Source of the DNA: Tropicimonas sp033101155
GTDB lineage: Bacteria > Pseudomonadota > Alphaproteobacteria > Rhodobacterales > Rhodobacteraceae
DNA: 64,000 bases
Reading direction: 5' to 3'
Assembly (NCBI RefSeq): GCF_033101155.1
Contig: NZ_JAWMPX010000007.1
Span: 143,144-207,143, forward strand
The notes under the pieces were generated by a model, which saw only the letters and a list, made by a program, of their open reading frames with translations, had not been told where the DNA came from and ran no database searches. This document shows positions 1 through 9,004 of the stretch, in pieces (position 1 is the first letter of the stretch; every line of letters begins with the position of its first letter). The position numbers were made by a program, and so were the translations under genes.

Positions 1-1232
1 ATGGCAAACCCCGCGCCGGTGCAGACGCGCGGACCGGAAGAGAAGGGAATATAGGCTTCGCGCTGGCAGGCCTTCCCATTCTCCGACTTCCATCGGCTGG
101 GATCGAAGGCGTCCGGGTTTTCCCAGAGGCGCGGCTGGCGGTGGAGATGCCAGGGCGAGAGAACGACCTGGCTGCCCTCGGGCACGTCGCGGTCGCGAAA
201 ACGCTCGGCCTTCGAGGTCTCGCGCACCATCATCGGCACCGGCGGGTAGAGCCGCAGCGTCTCGCGGAAGACATCGCGCGTGTAGCCCATCTTCGAAACC
301 ATCGAGAACCGGGGCAGCCTGGGGTCGATGGCCGCGAGCGCTTCCGCGGCGACACGCTCCTGCACCTCCGGATTGGTGCCGAGCAGATAGAGCGCCCAGG
401 CCAGCGCGGAGGCAGAGGTCTCATGTCCGGCGAGAAAGAAGATCGCCACCTGGTCGACCATTTCCGATGCCTCGAAGATCTCGCCGGTGACCGGGTCGGG
501 CGTGGTCATGATCTTGGTCGCGAGATCGTCCGGCGCTGTGCCCGCCGCGATTTCGGCCTTCCGGTCCTCGGTCAGCTGCGCGATTAGCCCGCGAATCCGC
601 TCGGCGCTCCGGCGTGTGGCCCGCCCGTGGAAGCGCGGAAACCAGCGCGGGATCGGCAGGAAGGCGGCGATATTGACCAGAGGCTGGGTGCGCTGGTAGG
701 CGCGGAACTCCTCGAAGACCTCGGCCGCGACGGTGTGGTCGATGGGGATGGAGAAGAGCGTTCGGAAGATCACGTCTGCCGCGGCGTGGCTTGTCTCCGC
801 CTCGATCTCGACAGGCCCCGTGCCGGCCCGCGCCGAGAGCCGGGCCACGGCCGCTTCGGTCGCTTCCCACATCGCCGGGAAGGCCGCGCGCAGCCGTCCG
901 CCCTCGAAGGCCGGGTCGATGATGCGGCGCTGGCGTTTCCAGGTCTCGCCATTGGTGATGAAGACGGAATTGCCGAGCAGCGGCGCAAGCCCCTCGCGGA
1001 CCCGGTCGGATTTCGGAAAATCGTCGGGCCGCTCGTTGAGCACGCGTTTGATCAGGTCCGGCTGGTTGATCATGAAAGAGCGGAAGAAGGGCGTGCGGAA
1101 CTCGGCCATCCAGGCGCGGTAGAGCTTTTCGGGCTGGGCCGAGAGGATATCCTGCCGGAACAGCCGCAGATAGCGCAGCAGCGAGACCTTCTCGGCGCGC
1201 GCCCGCGGTTTGGGCGGCAGGCGGTCAGACAT
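1..1232 (-). CDS. Cytochrome P450 (3' end cut off by window)
   Basis: Haem-thiolate monooxygenase using O2 and electrons from a redox partner that is not in the window. About 410 codons are visible. The I-helix oxygen-activation motif AGHET lies near residue 265, the K-helix ExxR motif (ETLR) near 320, a W-x-P-x-x-F-x-P-x-R-W stretch follows, and the haem-cysteine loop PFSSGPRVCTG is near residue 400. The reading frame is still open at base 1, so only a short C-terminus is missing. The ATG start at 1232 overlaps the stop of the upstream hydrolase gene by 8 bases, so the two are probably cotranscribed and translationally coupled. The motif spacing recalls the CYP4/CYP102-like bacterial group, but the substrate cannot be read from sequence. 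Confidence 0.9.
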   Translation of the reverse strand, partial: MSDRLPPKPRARAEKVSLLRYLRLFRQDILSAQPEKLYRAWMAEFRTPFFRSFMINQPDLIKRVLNERPDDFPKSDRVREGLAPLLGNSVFITNGETWKRQRRIIDPAFEGGRLRAAFPAMWEATEAAVARLSARAGTGPVEIEAETSHAAADVIFRTLFSIPIDHTVAAEVFEEFRAYQRTQPLVNIAAFLPIPRWFPRFHGRATRRSAERIRGLIAQLTEDRKAEIAAGTAPDDLATKIMTTPDPVTGEIFEASEMVDQVAIFFLAGHETSASALAWALYLLGTNPEVQERVAAEALAAIDPRLPRFSMVSKMGYTRDVFRETLRLYPPVPMMVRETSKAERFRDRDVPEGSQVVLSPWHLHRQPRLWENPDAFDPSRWKSENGKACQREAYIPFSSGPRVCTGAGFA

Positions 1233-2469
1233 CGCGCAGCTCCATCGTCCGTTGTTTCGACACCACATCGCGCTTGGCGCTCGGGCTCGGCTTGCGATGC
1301 CCCAGCCTCTGGGCCAGCGTTTGCGGGCCGGCGGTGATGCGGAAATAGTCGTAATCGTTCGGCCGGTCGAAGGCGCAGAGATATTGGAAATGCAGGCGGA
1401 AGAAGCGCCAGCGCAGTTCCTTCCAGCGTTCCGGGCTCAGGGTCTGGGTGAAGGCGCCGGAGAGAATGAGCGGCCAACGCTGGTTTTCCGGGGCGACGCC
1501 GGAGACGGCCACCGGGTCGGTCAGCGCGAAGGCGCAGCCATCACCGGGCGCGGTGACGTCGATCCAGGTCAACCGGTCGGAGGCGGAGAGGAAGTTCAGA
1601 TCCGCGCGCAGCCGCGCCGCTGTCGGCAGCAGCGAGACCATCGGGATCACCTGTCCGACCGTGAGCAGGGAGAGCACCGGCCCGCCTTCCGGCGCACGCC
1701 CGCCGCGGATCAGGTCCGACAGCATGGAGACGGCGATATGGGCGCCAGAGGAATGGGCGACGACCAGCACCTCGTCGAAATTGCCCGCCATGGCCTCGGC
1801 CAGCACCTCCTCGAACTCCTCAATGCGGGCTTCGAGCGCGGGCGGGTTGGCGCCGCCGATCTCGGAGGAAAAGGCATAATTGTGAAGCAGGTAGCGGGCG
1901 AGGATGAGATTGTCATGCCGCGCGAAGAAGCTCAGGACCGGACGCACGGCCAGCAGCCCGGCCAGCCCCGCCCACCAGGGCGCGACAAGCGCGATCGCCC
2001 AGCCGATGCTCCACGCGGCCAGCAAGGCAATCAGCATCTGCAGCGTCAGGAATGTCGCCGGGTAGAGCGCCGCGATGCCCGGCCCCTTGCTCAGGCGCAT
2101 CACGCCGCGCAGCGCGCCGGAGCGGCCATAGACCCAGAGCGTGCGCACGGCCTGCAGATAGGTCTGGAAAAGACCACGCTCCATCGACCCCTTGACGATA
2201 TCGGACCAGGCCAGCAGCGAGATGTCAGCCTCGACCCGCGCTCCCTCGATCTCGCCGGTCACATGCCAGGAATAGAGGTCGCGTCCGTTCTGCCCTTCGA
2301 TCTCGATGGAATAGCCGGAGATGGCGGCCTGGTCGCGCGCTTCCGTCCGGTAAAGCTCGCGATAGCGGCGGGCGTGGAACGGGTCATAGCCCGGCACGTA
2401 GATCACCCGGCGGCGGCGCACGGGCCCCGCGGCGGTTCTCTCGGCGGGCAGGGTCTGGTTCATCGCCAC
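1225..2469 (-). CDS. Membrane-associated alpha/beta-hydrolase-like protein
   Basis: A 414-aa protein of uncertain activity. Residues about 130-195 form two or three hydrophobic segments (LQMLIALLAAWSIGWAIALV and the following Trp-rich stretch), so it is probably anchored in the inner membrane. A VVAHSSGAH sequence near residue 245 resembles the nucleophile elbow of serine hydrolases (G-x-S-x-G), with Ala in place of the first Gly. An N-terminal RRVIYVPGYDPF strand also fits an alpha/beta-hydrolase fold. The end of the gene overlaps the P450 start by 8 bases, which suggests the pair acts on a common lipophilic substrate; that is inference. The start could also be the Met two codons downstream. 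Confidence 0.65.
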   Translation of the reverse strand: MAMNQTLPAERTAAGPVRRRRVIYVPGYDPFHARRYRELYRTEARDQAAISGYSIEIEGQNGRDLYSWHVTGEIEGARVEADISLLAWSDIVKGSMERGLFQTYLQAVRTLWVYGRSGALRGVMRLSKGPGIAALYPATFLTLQMLIALLAAWSIGWAIALVAPWWAGLAGLLAVRPVLSFFARHDNLILARYLLHNYAFSSEIGGANPPALEARIEEFEEVLAEAMAGNFDEVLVVAHSSGAHIAVSMLSDLIRGGRAPEGGPVLSLLTVGQVIPMVSLLPTAARLRADLNFLSASDRLTWIDVTAPGDGCAFALTDPVAVSGVAPENQRWPLILSGAFTQTLSPERWKELRWRFFRLHFQYLCAFDRPNDYDYFRITAGPQTLAQRLGHRKPSPSAKRDVVSKQRTMELRDV

Positions 2470-2679
2470 TTCTAGTCATGCAACGGGGCGGATTTGAAGA
2501 GCGGTTCGCGCGATGGCGACAATGATGCAGGCCGGGGTCTGTTTGGGTCACCCTGCCGGCCGGAAATCCGGCTTCAGACTGTGTCTGGGGCAGGGATCGG
2601 TGCGGTGGAGAACCGGCAGGCAGGAATTAAACCGAGCGCCGCCGCTCCGATCCAGCTGTCTCACCCGGGGCCGCGCACG
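2470..2679. other. Intergenic region without a recognisable gene
   Basis: Lies between the start of the minus-strand hydrolase gene and the terminator of pgk. Short open frames here have no convincing start signal or family resemblance. It presumably contains the promoter of the hydrolase-P450 operon, but I could not identify confident -35/-10 boxes. Confidence 0.5.
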
Positions 2680-2705
2680 AAAAAGGCCGGGCAATCAGCC
2701 CGGCC
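2680..2705 (-). terminator. Rho-independent terminator of pgk
   Basis: Perfect 8-bp stem (GGCCGGGC 2685-2692 with GCCCGGCC 2698-2705) and a 5-nt loop. Read on the minus strand it is followed by five T at 2684-2680, just downstream of the pgk stop. Confidence 0.9.
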
Positions 2706-2729
2706 TTCCGCGTCCTGGTCTTCTCCGGA

Positions 2730-3905
2730 TCAGCCGAGAGCGGCGACGCCGGGCAGTTCCTTTCCTTCCATCCATTCGAGGAAGGCGCCACCGGCGGTGG
2801 AGATATAGGTGAAGTTCTCGGCCGCACCCGACTTGTTGAGTGCCGAAACCGTGTCGCCGCCACCGGCCACCGTCTTCAGCTTGCCCTCGGCGGTCAGAGC
2901 GGCTGCCGCAAGAGCTGCGTCGAAGGTGCCCTTGTGGAAAGGCTCGATCTCGAAAGCGCCCAGCGGGCCGTTCCAGATCAGGGTCTTGCACGCGGCGAAA
3001 ACGCCTTTGAGAGCTTCAACCGTGGCCGGGCCCGCATCGAGGATCATCTTGTCGGCCGGGCATTGGTCGACAGGCAGGGTCTCGTTGGCAGCGCCGGTCG
3101 CGAACTCACCAGCAACGACGATGTCGATCGGCAGGTGGATCGTGCAGCCGGTTGTCTCGGACTTCTCGAGGATCGCGCGGGCGGTGTCGGCCATGTCGCG
3201 CTCCGCCAGCGAGGTGCCGATCTCGACGCCCTTGGCAACAAGGAAGGTGTTGGCCATGCCGCCACCGATGACGAGATGGTCGACCTTCTCGATCAGGTTG
3301 GAGAGCAGCTCCAACTTGGTCGAGACCTTGGCACCGCCGACAACAGCGACGACGGGGCGCTCGGGCGTCCCGAGGGCGGCTTCCAGCGCCGAGAGCTCGG
3401 CGGCCATAAGACGGCCGGCAGCGGCGGGCAGGGCGCGAGCCATGGCTTCGGTCGTGGCATGGGCGCGGTGGGCGCAGGAGAAGGCGTCATTGACATAGAT
3501 ATCGCCGAGCTTCGCCAGCTTGGCCGCGAATTCGGGGTCGTTCTTGGTCTCTTCGGGGAAGAAACGTACGTTTTCGAGCAGCAGGATCTCGCCATCCTTG
3601 AGGTTGGCGGCAGCGGCTTCGAAATTCTCGGCAGCGAACTTGACCGGCTGGCCGAAGGCGGCTTCCAGCGCCGGAACGATCTGGCCCAGGCTCAATTCCG
3701 GGACAACCTGGCCCTTGGGGCGGCCGAAATGGGCCATCAGCACCGGCTTGCCGCCAGCGGCAAGGACGTCCTTGACGGTGGGCACAATGCGGTCGATGCG
3801 GGTCGTATCGGTGACGACGCCATCCTTGACGGGGACGTTGATGTCGACGCGGATCAGCACTGTCTTGCCGGCCATGTCCATGTCGTCGAGGGTCTTCCAG
3901 CTCAT
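2730..3905 (-). CDS. pgk: Phosphoglycerate kinase
   Basis: Transfers the acyl phosphate of 1,3-bisphosphoglycerate to ADP in glycolysis, and runs in reverse in gluconeogenesis. Cytoplasmic, 391 aa, the usual family length. Visible signatures are the N-terminal VLIRVDINVPVKDG strand, the HFGRPKG substrate loop, GGAKVSTK, and the C-terminal GGGDTVSAL nucleotide loop. The start is set at MSWKTLDDMD (3905), because the open frame further upstream (to 3938) adds residues absent from the family. The gene is monocistronic with its own terminator and is divergent from the cyclophilin pair. The shared upstream region carries a repeated 10-mer that may be a regulator site. Confidence 0.98.
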   Translation of the reverse strand: MSWKTLDDMDMAGKTVLIRVDINVPVKDGVVTDTTRIDRIVPTVKDVLAAGGKPVLMAHFGRPKGQVVPELSLGQIVPALEAAFGQPVKFAAENFEAAAANLKDGEILLLENVRFFPEETKNDPEFAAKLAKLGDIYVNDAFSCAHRAHATTEAMARALPAAAGRLMAAELSALEAALGTPERPVVAVVGGAKVSTKLELLSNLIEKVDHLVIGGGMANTFLVAKGVEIGTSLAERDMADTARAILEKSETTGCTIHLPIDIVVAGEFATGAANETLPVDQCPADKMILDAGPATVEALKGVFAACKTLIWNGPLGAFEIEPFHKGTFDAALAAAALTAEGKLKTVAGGGDTVSALNKSGAAENFTYISTAGGAFLEWMEGKELPGVAALG

Positions 3906-3947
3906 GAGAATGCTCCTTGGATGAAGTTGCCGTTGCAATACCGCAAG

Positions 3948-3988
3948 CGCTAACGCGCAGCTATGGGGTTTCGGTTTCCGCTAACGCG
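3948..3988. promoter_or_regulatory. Repeated 10-mer in the pgk/cyclophilin intergenic region
   Basis: CGCTAACGCG occurs twice, at 3948-3957 and 3979-3988, with a 31-bp offset (about three helical turns). Each copy sits inside a 4-bp inverted repeat around TAAC (GCGC-TAAC-GCGC, CCGC-TAAC-GCGG). The position between divergent starts suggests a transcription-factor site; the factor is unknown. Confidence 0.4.
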
Positions 3989-4052
3989 GTTTAGGGTCGC
4001 GCCGACAGCGCGGGAGGCATACCCGCCATGCGAAAGAAGGAAGGAACGAGAC

Positions 4053-4545
4053 ATGGCCGAGATCAAGGATCCGGAAAACACCGTCATCATCGAGCTGAAA
4101 GAAGGCAACGTGGTGATCGAGCTGCTGGCGGACGTCGCGCCGAAGCATTCGGAGCGCATGAAGGAGCTGGCCCGTTCTGGCGCCTATGACGGTGTGGTCT
4201 TTCACCGCGTGATCGAGGGCTTCATGGCCCAGACGGGCGATGTGCAGTTCGGCAAGTCGACCGGCGATATCCGCATGGCTGGCCGCGGCGGCTCCGAGCT
4301 GTCGGACCTGCCGGCGGAATTCTCCAAGCTGCCTCACGCGCGCGGCACGCTTGGCGCGGCCCGATCCCAGAGCCCGGATTCGGCCAATTCGCAGTTCTTC
4401 ATCAACTTCTCCGACAATGACTTCCTCAACGGCCAATACACCGTGTATGGCCGGGTCATCGAGGGTATGGAGCACGTCGATGCGATCACCCGTGGCGAGC
4501 CGCCCGCGAAGCCGGACACAATGATCTCCGTGAAGGTGGCTGCCG

Positions 4546-4556
<11 letters not shown>
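4053..4556 (+). CDS. ppiB: Cyclophilin-type peptidyl-prolyl isomerase, cytoplasmic
   Basis: Catalyses cis-trans isomerisation of Xaa-Pro bonds. The 167-aa single cyclophilin domain has no signal peptide, so it is placed in the cytoplasm. Core motifs are VVFHRVIEGFMAQTGD (active-site Arg, Phe, Met, Gln), ARSQSPDSANSQFFI, and NGQYTVYGRVIEGM. The start at 4053 is chosen because a purine-rich ribosome-binding site (GAAGGAACGAG) precedes it; the frame open further upstream is not family-like. It overlaps the next cyclophilin gene by 11 bases, so the two are a translationally coupled pair. Confidence 0.95.
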
Positions 4557-5163
<607 letters not shown>

Positions 5164-5182
5164 GGGCGCCCGAACGAAACAG

Positions 5183-5220
5183 AACGGCCGGCAGACCCCT
5201 GGGTGTGCCGGCCGTTTTCT
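5183..5220 (+). terminator. Rho-independent terminator of the cyclophilin operon
   Basis: A 10-bp perfect stem (AACGGCCGGC 5183-5192 with GCCGGCCGTT 5207-5216) is followed by a T-rich tail, 20 nt after the stop codon. Confidence 0.9.
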
Positions 5221-5496
5221 TTGGCGTTTCTGCGCAGCGTTTTGCTTCGCTTTGAGCTGGAAACGGCGATCAGGACAGAGCGCAAACGGGCACGGAGTTG
5301 AGCCGAAGGCGCCGTGCCAGCCCACGGTCCGGCGCAGGCACAGCTCGAGATTCTCTCCGTCGCGACTGTAGAATACCTGCCTTTTGTCCGTTTTTTGACC
5401 ACACACACAGGAAACGTCAGGCTTCAGCCCGGGCTTCTCTCCATATCATCGCCTCCAACCTTCCCAATGCCGAGCCCGTCGCGCTAGACCGGGCGC
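5221..5496. other. Intergenic region with a hairpin repeat
   Basis: Between the cyclophilin terminator and the FAD oxidoreductase. It contains repeat copy 1 (5288-5335) and a T-rich patch near 5385-5397. No gene is supported. Confidence 0.5.
5288..5335. repeat. Dispersed hairpin repeat, copy 1
   Basis: A 7-bp stem GGCACGG (5289-5295) / CCGTGCC (5312-5318) encloses a small GCC-GAA-GGC hairpin. A second arm pair, GTGCC (5314-5318) / GGCGC (5331-5335), allows an alternative fold. Closely related sequences occur at 8813-8860 and 41953-42011. Confidence 0.7.
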
Positions 5497-6849
5497 ATGA
5501 CAGATACAGCCCGCATCACGCTTCAGACCCCCATTCGTTTCGACGACCCGCTGCCGGACGCCGTTGATACGGTCATTATCGGCGGCGGGGTGATCGGCGT
5601 TTTCACCGCGCTTTACCTCGCTGAAGCGGGGCAGTCGGTCCTGCTCTGCGAGAAGGGGCGGGTGGCTGGCGAGCAATCCTCGCGCAACTGGGGCTGGATC
5701 CGGCAACAGGGGCGCGACGAGGCCGAGTTGCCGCTGATGATCGATGCGCTGAGACTTTGGAAAGAGGTCGATGCGCGTCTGGACGGGGCGTGCGGGGTGA
5801 GGACGGTCGGGGTGAGTTACCTGACCACGCAAAAATCCGACCTGGCGCGCTACGAAACGTGGGTCGAGACGGCGCGGCGTCATGGTCTGCAGTCGCGAAT
5901 GCTGAACGCCGGGGAGGTGGTTGCGCTCTTTGGAGGGCGCGCCCGCGAGCGCTGGATCGGCGGCGTGACCACGCCCTCGGATGCACGGGGCGAACCGTGG
6001 AAGGCCGTGCCGGCGGTGGCGCGGCTGGCGCAATCGGTCGGGGTCCGGATCGCCGAGAATTGTGCCGTACGCCGGCTGGAGCTGGCCGGGGGGCAGCTTC
6101 GCGGCGTTGTGACCGAGGCGGGGCGCGTGGCCTGCGACCAGGTCGTGCTGGCGGGCGGCGCCTGGTCTTCGCTCTTCCTGCGCGCGCACGGGCTGAACCT
6201 GCCGCAGCTTTCGGTCCGCGCCACGGCGTTGCAAACCCATCCGATGTCGGATTTCGCGCCCGGCAATTCGGTCGATGAGGGGCTGGCAATGCGTCGGCGG
6301 GAGGATGGCGGTTACACGCTTGCGCTCGGCGACCGGCATGGTTTCTTCCTCGGGCCGGACGCGCTGCGACACCTGCATCGCTACATGCCGCTGATCCGGG
6401 ACAGCTTTGCCCATACCGATCTGGAACCGGGCGCGCCGACCGGTTTCCCCGATTCCTGGCGGACCCCGCGCGGCTGGGCGGCCGAGGAGGAGACGCCCTT
6501 CGAGCGGATGCGCGTATTGGAGCCGGAGCCGGTGGCCGATCATATCGGGCTGATGCTGTCGCGCTTCGCTGAAAGATTTCCCTCCATCGGCACGCCCATA
6601 GTCCGCGACAGCTGGGCCGGGATGATCGACACGATGCCTGATGTCGTCCCGGTGATCGACCGGGCGCCGGGCCTGCCGGGGCTGATCGTGGCGACGGGGA
6701 TGAGCGGACACGGGTTTGGCATTGGCCCGGGCGTTGGCCGGGCGCTGGCGCGGATGGTGACGGGGCAGGGGCCGGAGCACGGGCTCGCGCGCTTCCGCTA
6801 TGCGCGGTTCACCGATGGGACGCGGCTGCGGCGCGGCCCCTCGCTCTGA
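5497..6849 (+). CDS. FAD-dependent amino-acid oxidase/dehydrogenase family protein (DadA-like)
   Basis: 450-aa flavoprotein of the D-amino-acid dehydrogenase/glycine oxidase (DAO) superfamily, expected to oxidise an amine or amino acid. The N-terminal Rossmann motif VIIGGGVIGVFTALYLAEAG at residues 28-47 binds FAD ADP. RNWGWIRQQGRDEAELPLM follows, as in the family, and the C-terminal IVATGMSGHGFGIGPGVGRALA is the second FAD contact. No signal peptide or quinone-anchor helix is seen. The gene stands alone between the cyclophilin terminator and a DUF3179 gene, so the substrate cannot be inferred from context. Confidence 0.85.
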   Translation: MTDTARITLQTPIRFDDPLPDAVDTVIIGGGVIGVFTALYLAEAGQSVLLCEKGRVAGEQSSRNWGWIRQQGRDEAELPLMIDALRLWKEVDARLDGACGVRTVGVSYLTTQKSDLARYETWVETARRHGLQSRMLNAGEVVALFGGRARERWIGGVTTPSDARGEPWKAVPAVARLAQSVGVRIAENCAVRRLELAGGQLRGVVTEAGRVACDQVVLAGGAWSSLFLRAHGLNLPQLSVRATALQTHPMSDFAPGNSVDEGLAMRRREDGGYTLALGDRHGFFLGPDALRHLHRYMPLIRDSFAHTDLEPGAPTGFPDSWRTPRGWAAEEETPFERMRVLEPEPVADHIGLMLSRFAERFPSIGTPIVRDSWAGMIDTMPDVVPVIDRAPGLPGLIVATGMSGHGFGIGPGVGRALARMVTGQGPEHGLARFRYARFTDGTRLRRGPSL

Positions 6850-6956
6850 TTGCGGCTCTTCACGCGAAAACGCATTCCGTGACGCCTGCGTGAGCGGGGC
6901 TGTGCAGGCGCGCCTTGCGCTGGCAGGCTGGAGAGGCCGAACAGGAAGGACAGCCC

Positions 6957-7925
6957 ATGCGCCTCGCCCCGTTGCTTCTCGCCGCCGCGCTCTGCGCCGC
7001 GCCGCTTGCCGCCAGTGCCAATCCCGATTTCTGGAAACAGGAATGGCCCCGGACAGATTTTTCCCGGACCAGCATCGAAAACTGGGTCGAGATCATCTCA
7101 GGCGGACCGCCACGGGACGGTATCCCGGCGCTTTCGGATCCGAGGTTCATGGAGGTCGCACAGGAGAGCCGGATCGGCGGGCGCGAACCGGTGATCACGC
7201 TCGAGATCGAGGGTGCCCGGCCGCGCGCCTACCCGATCCGCTACCTGACCTGGCATGAGATCGTGAATGACAGCGTGGGCGGCATTCCGGTGGCGGTGAC
7301 CTTTTGCCCGCTGTGTAATTCCGGCCTGACCTTCGATCGGCGGGTTGGCGGCGAGGTGCTGGAATTCGGCGTCTCGGGCAAGCTGCGCAACTCCGACATG
7401 ATCATGTTTGACCGCGAGACCGAGAGCTGGTGGCAGCAGGCCATCGGCACGGGGATTGTCGGCGTCCACACGGGCACCGAATTGCGGCAAATGCCGAGCT
7501 GGATGGAGAGCTGGGATGAGTATCGCAGCCGCAACCCCGACGGGTTGGTCATGGCCGAGCCGGACTATAACCGGTCCTACGGGCGCAACCCTTATTCCGG
7601 CTATGACAGCTCCGCGCGTCCCTTCCTCTATAGCGGCGAGTTGCCGCCGCATGGCATCGCGCCACTGGCCCGCGTGGTCCGGGTCGGCGACCGCGCCTGG
7701 CCGGTGGCGCGGCTGGCGCGGGCCGAGGAGATCCGCGAGGCCGGACTGGTGCTGAGCTGGCGGGCGGGGCAGGCCTCCGCGCTGGACAGCCAGTCAATCG
7801 CGCGCGGGCGGGATGTCGGTTCGATCCGGGTGAGGGACGGAGATGGCACGGACGTGCCGCATGACGTGCTTTTCGCCTTCGCGTTCCATGCCTTCTATCC
7901 CGAGGGGGAATGGATGCTGAAATGA
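6957..7925 (+). CDS. DUF3179 domain secreted protein
   Basis: 322 aa with a clear signal peptide (MRLAPLLLAAALCAAPLAASA). The mature part matches the DUF3179 family: AYPIRYLTWHEIVND, the cysteine motif VAVTFCPLCNSGLTFDR, and GKLRNSDMIMFDRETESWWQQ. The Cys-Pro-Leu-Cys pair suggests metal or redox chemistry, but no activity is established for the family as far as I know. The start at 6957 follows an AGGAAGGAC ribosome-binding site and gives the signal peptide directly; the upstream in-frame extension (from 6915) is not credible. It is convergent with the SYLF gene. Confidence 0.85.
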   Translation: MRLAPLLLAAALCAAPLAASANPDFWKQEWPRTDFSRTSIENWVEIISGGPPRDGIPALSDPRFMEVAQESRIGGREPVITLEIEGARPRAYPIRYLTWHEIVNDSVGGIPVAVTFCPLCNSGLTFDRRVGGEVLEFGVSGKLRNSDMIMFDRETESWWQQAIGTGIVGVHTGTELRQMPSWMESWDEYRSRNPDGLVMAEPDYNRSYGRNPYSGYDSSARPFLYSGELPPHGIAPLARVVRVGDRAWPVARLARAEEIREAGLVLSWRAGQASALDSQSIARGRDVGSIRVRDGDGTDVPHDVLFAFAFHAFYPEGEWMLK

Positions 7926-7971
7926 GAGGGGGGCGGCCGCGAGAAACCAGCTCTCCCCAGCCATCGCTAGC

Positions 7972-8000
7972 AAAAAAAGGCGCGCGGAGATCCGCGCGCC
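7972..8000 (-). terminator. Rho-independent terminator of the SYLF gene
   Basis: Ten complementary bases on each side (GGCGCGCGGA 7979-7988, TCCGCGCGCC 7991-8000). Read on the minus strand the stem is followed by seven T (7978-7972). Confidence 0.9.
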
Positions 8001-8028
8001 CTTCATCCGGATGTCGCTGCCCGTCCGA

Positions 8029-8598
8029 TCAGGGGATGAAGCGACGATATTTCGTTCCGCCAAGCGTCGCGCCGGCGATCAGACCTGCCTGTGCAAAGAC
8101 CAGTGCGACGATCGGTTCCAGCGTCGTCAGCGTCTCGGCAGAGAGGTTGCCGCCCTGGTCGACCAGCGCATATTCGGCATCGGCACCAACGGACCAGCCA
8201 TGCGAGGTGCGGAAGCTTTGAAGCGCGTCTGCGGTCATGAAGAAGAGCGCATGGGCATATTGCTGGGCGCCGATCTGGAAGCCGACATTGGCCTGCAGCG
8301 CCTCGTAGTAATCCACGGTGGAATTGTTGATCCGCAGGGCGCCTGTCCCGTAGCTGCCGCCGACGCCGAACCCGGCCTTGGTGATCAGCGGCATGTAGAG
8401 CACGCCCGTTGCCTTTTGCTCGAGCTGCGCCGTGCCGGGATAGGTCGAGAAGAGGAAGGAGCGCGTTGCGTCAACGCGCTGGTCTATCCGCGACCCGCCC
8501 TGGGAGTTCACGCCATTGGCGCATCCCGCCAACGCGGCGGTTCCGGCCGCAGCCGTTGCGAGAAAGCCGCGTCGAGAGAGAAAGGTGCTTGTGTCCAT
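8029..8598 (-). CDS. SYLF (YSC84-type lipid-binding) domain lipoprotein
   Basis: 189 aa. The N-terminus SRRGFLATAAAGTAALAGCANG combines a twin-arginine sequence with a lipobox-like LAGC, so it is probably exported and lipidated. The body matches the bacterial SYLF/YSC84 family: ATRSFLFSTYPGTAQLEQKATGVLYMPLITKAGFGVGGSYGTGAL, and the C-terminal EPIVALVFAQAGLIAGATLGGTKYRRF. Members bind phospholipid in eukaryotes; the bacterial role is unclear. The start at 8598 is chosen because it begins the export signal. The longer open frame (to 9105) runs through intergenic sequence that includes a hairpin repeat. Confidence 0.85.
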   Translation of the reverse strand: MDTSTFLSRRGFLATAAAGTAALAGCANGVNSQGGSRIDQRVDATRSFLFSTYPGTAQLEQKATGVLYMPLITKAGFGVGGSYGTGALRINNSTVDYYEALQANVGFQIGAQQYAHALFFMTADALQSFRTSHGWSVGADAEYALVDQGGNLSAETLTTLEPIVALVFAQAGLIAGATLGGTKYRRFIP

Positions 8599-8950
8599 GA
8601 GACTGCCCCTGGTTGCCTGAATTGCCTCGGTTCCGGCGCTTCGGCCGGTTGACCGCGTTATACGCCTTTCTGGCGCGGCTGTCACGCGGTGCTGTATGGG
8701 GCCTGTTGGGCTGGGCGAGCCTTTGCCTGTTGGGGATGTCGAAAGGGCGCGGCCCAGAGGAATGGTCCGGTTCGACAGAAGCCAAGGGGACCGTTGTGGG
8801 CAGAGCGCTGATCGGCACGGAGCTAGGCGAAGCCGCCGTGCCAGCCCACGGTCCGGCGCTGGAACGTCTACCACTGGTGCATTTTCGGTCGTAGCGAACG
8901 GCCGCAAACTCCGCGAATCCGGCCAAGCTGCTTTGCGACGCCCTCCAAAG
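8599..8950. other. Intergenic region with a hairpin repeat
   Basis: A stretch of about 350 bases between the SYLF start and the xylA terminator. It contains repeat copy 2 (8813-8860). Open frames are present on both strands, but they lack ribosome-binding sites and family resemblance. Confidence 0.5.
8813..8860. repeat. Dispersed hairpin repeat, copy 2
   Basis: The same outer stem as copy 1, GGCACGG (8814-8820) / CCGTGCC (8836-8842), and the same 3' part (GCCAGCCCACGGTCCGGCGC). The inner hairpin is GGC-GAA-GCC, whereas copy 1 has GCC-GAA-GGC. This swap of both sides keeps the pairing. Confidence 0.7.
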
Positions 8951-8951
8951 G

Positions 8952-8979
8952 AAAACGGGCGCCCTGAAGAGCGCCCGTT
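8952..8979 (-). terminator. Rho-independent terminator of the xyl operon
   Basis: A 9-bp stem (AACGGGCGC 8954-8962 with GCGCCCGTT 8971-8979). On the minus strand it runs into a short T tract, just beyond the xylA stop. Confidence 0.85.
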
Positions 8980-9004
8980 CTGTCCGTCAAGAGGTTCGAT
9001 CAGG

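Noticed and set aside
627..1337. Long plus-strand open frame antisense to the P450
   Set aside because: The minus-strand P450 has the I-helix, ExxR and haem-cysteine motifs in frame. The plus-strand translation is a charged low-information shadow typical of high-GC DNA.
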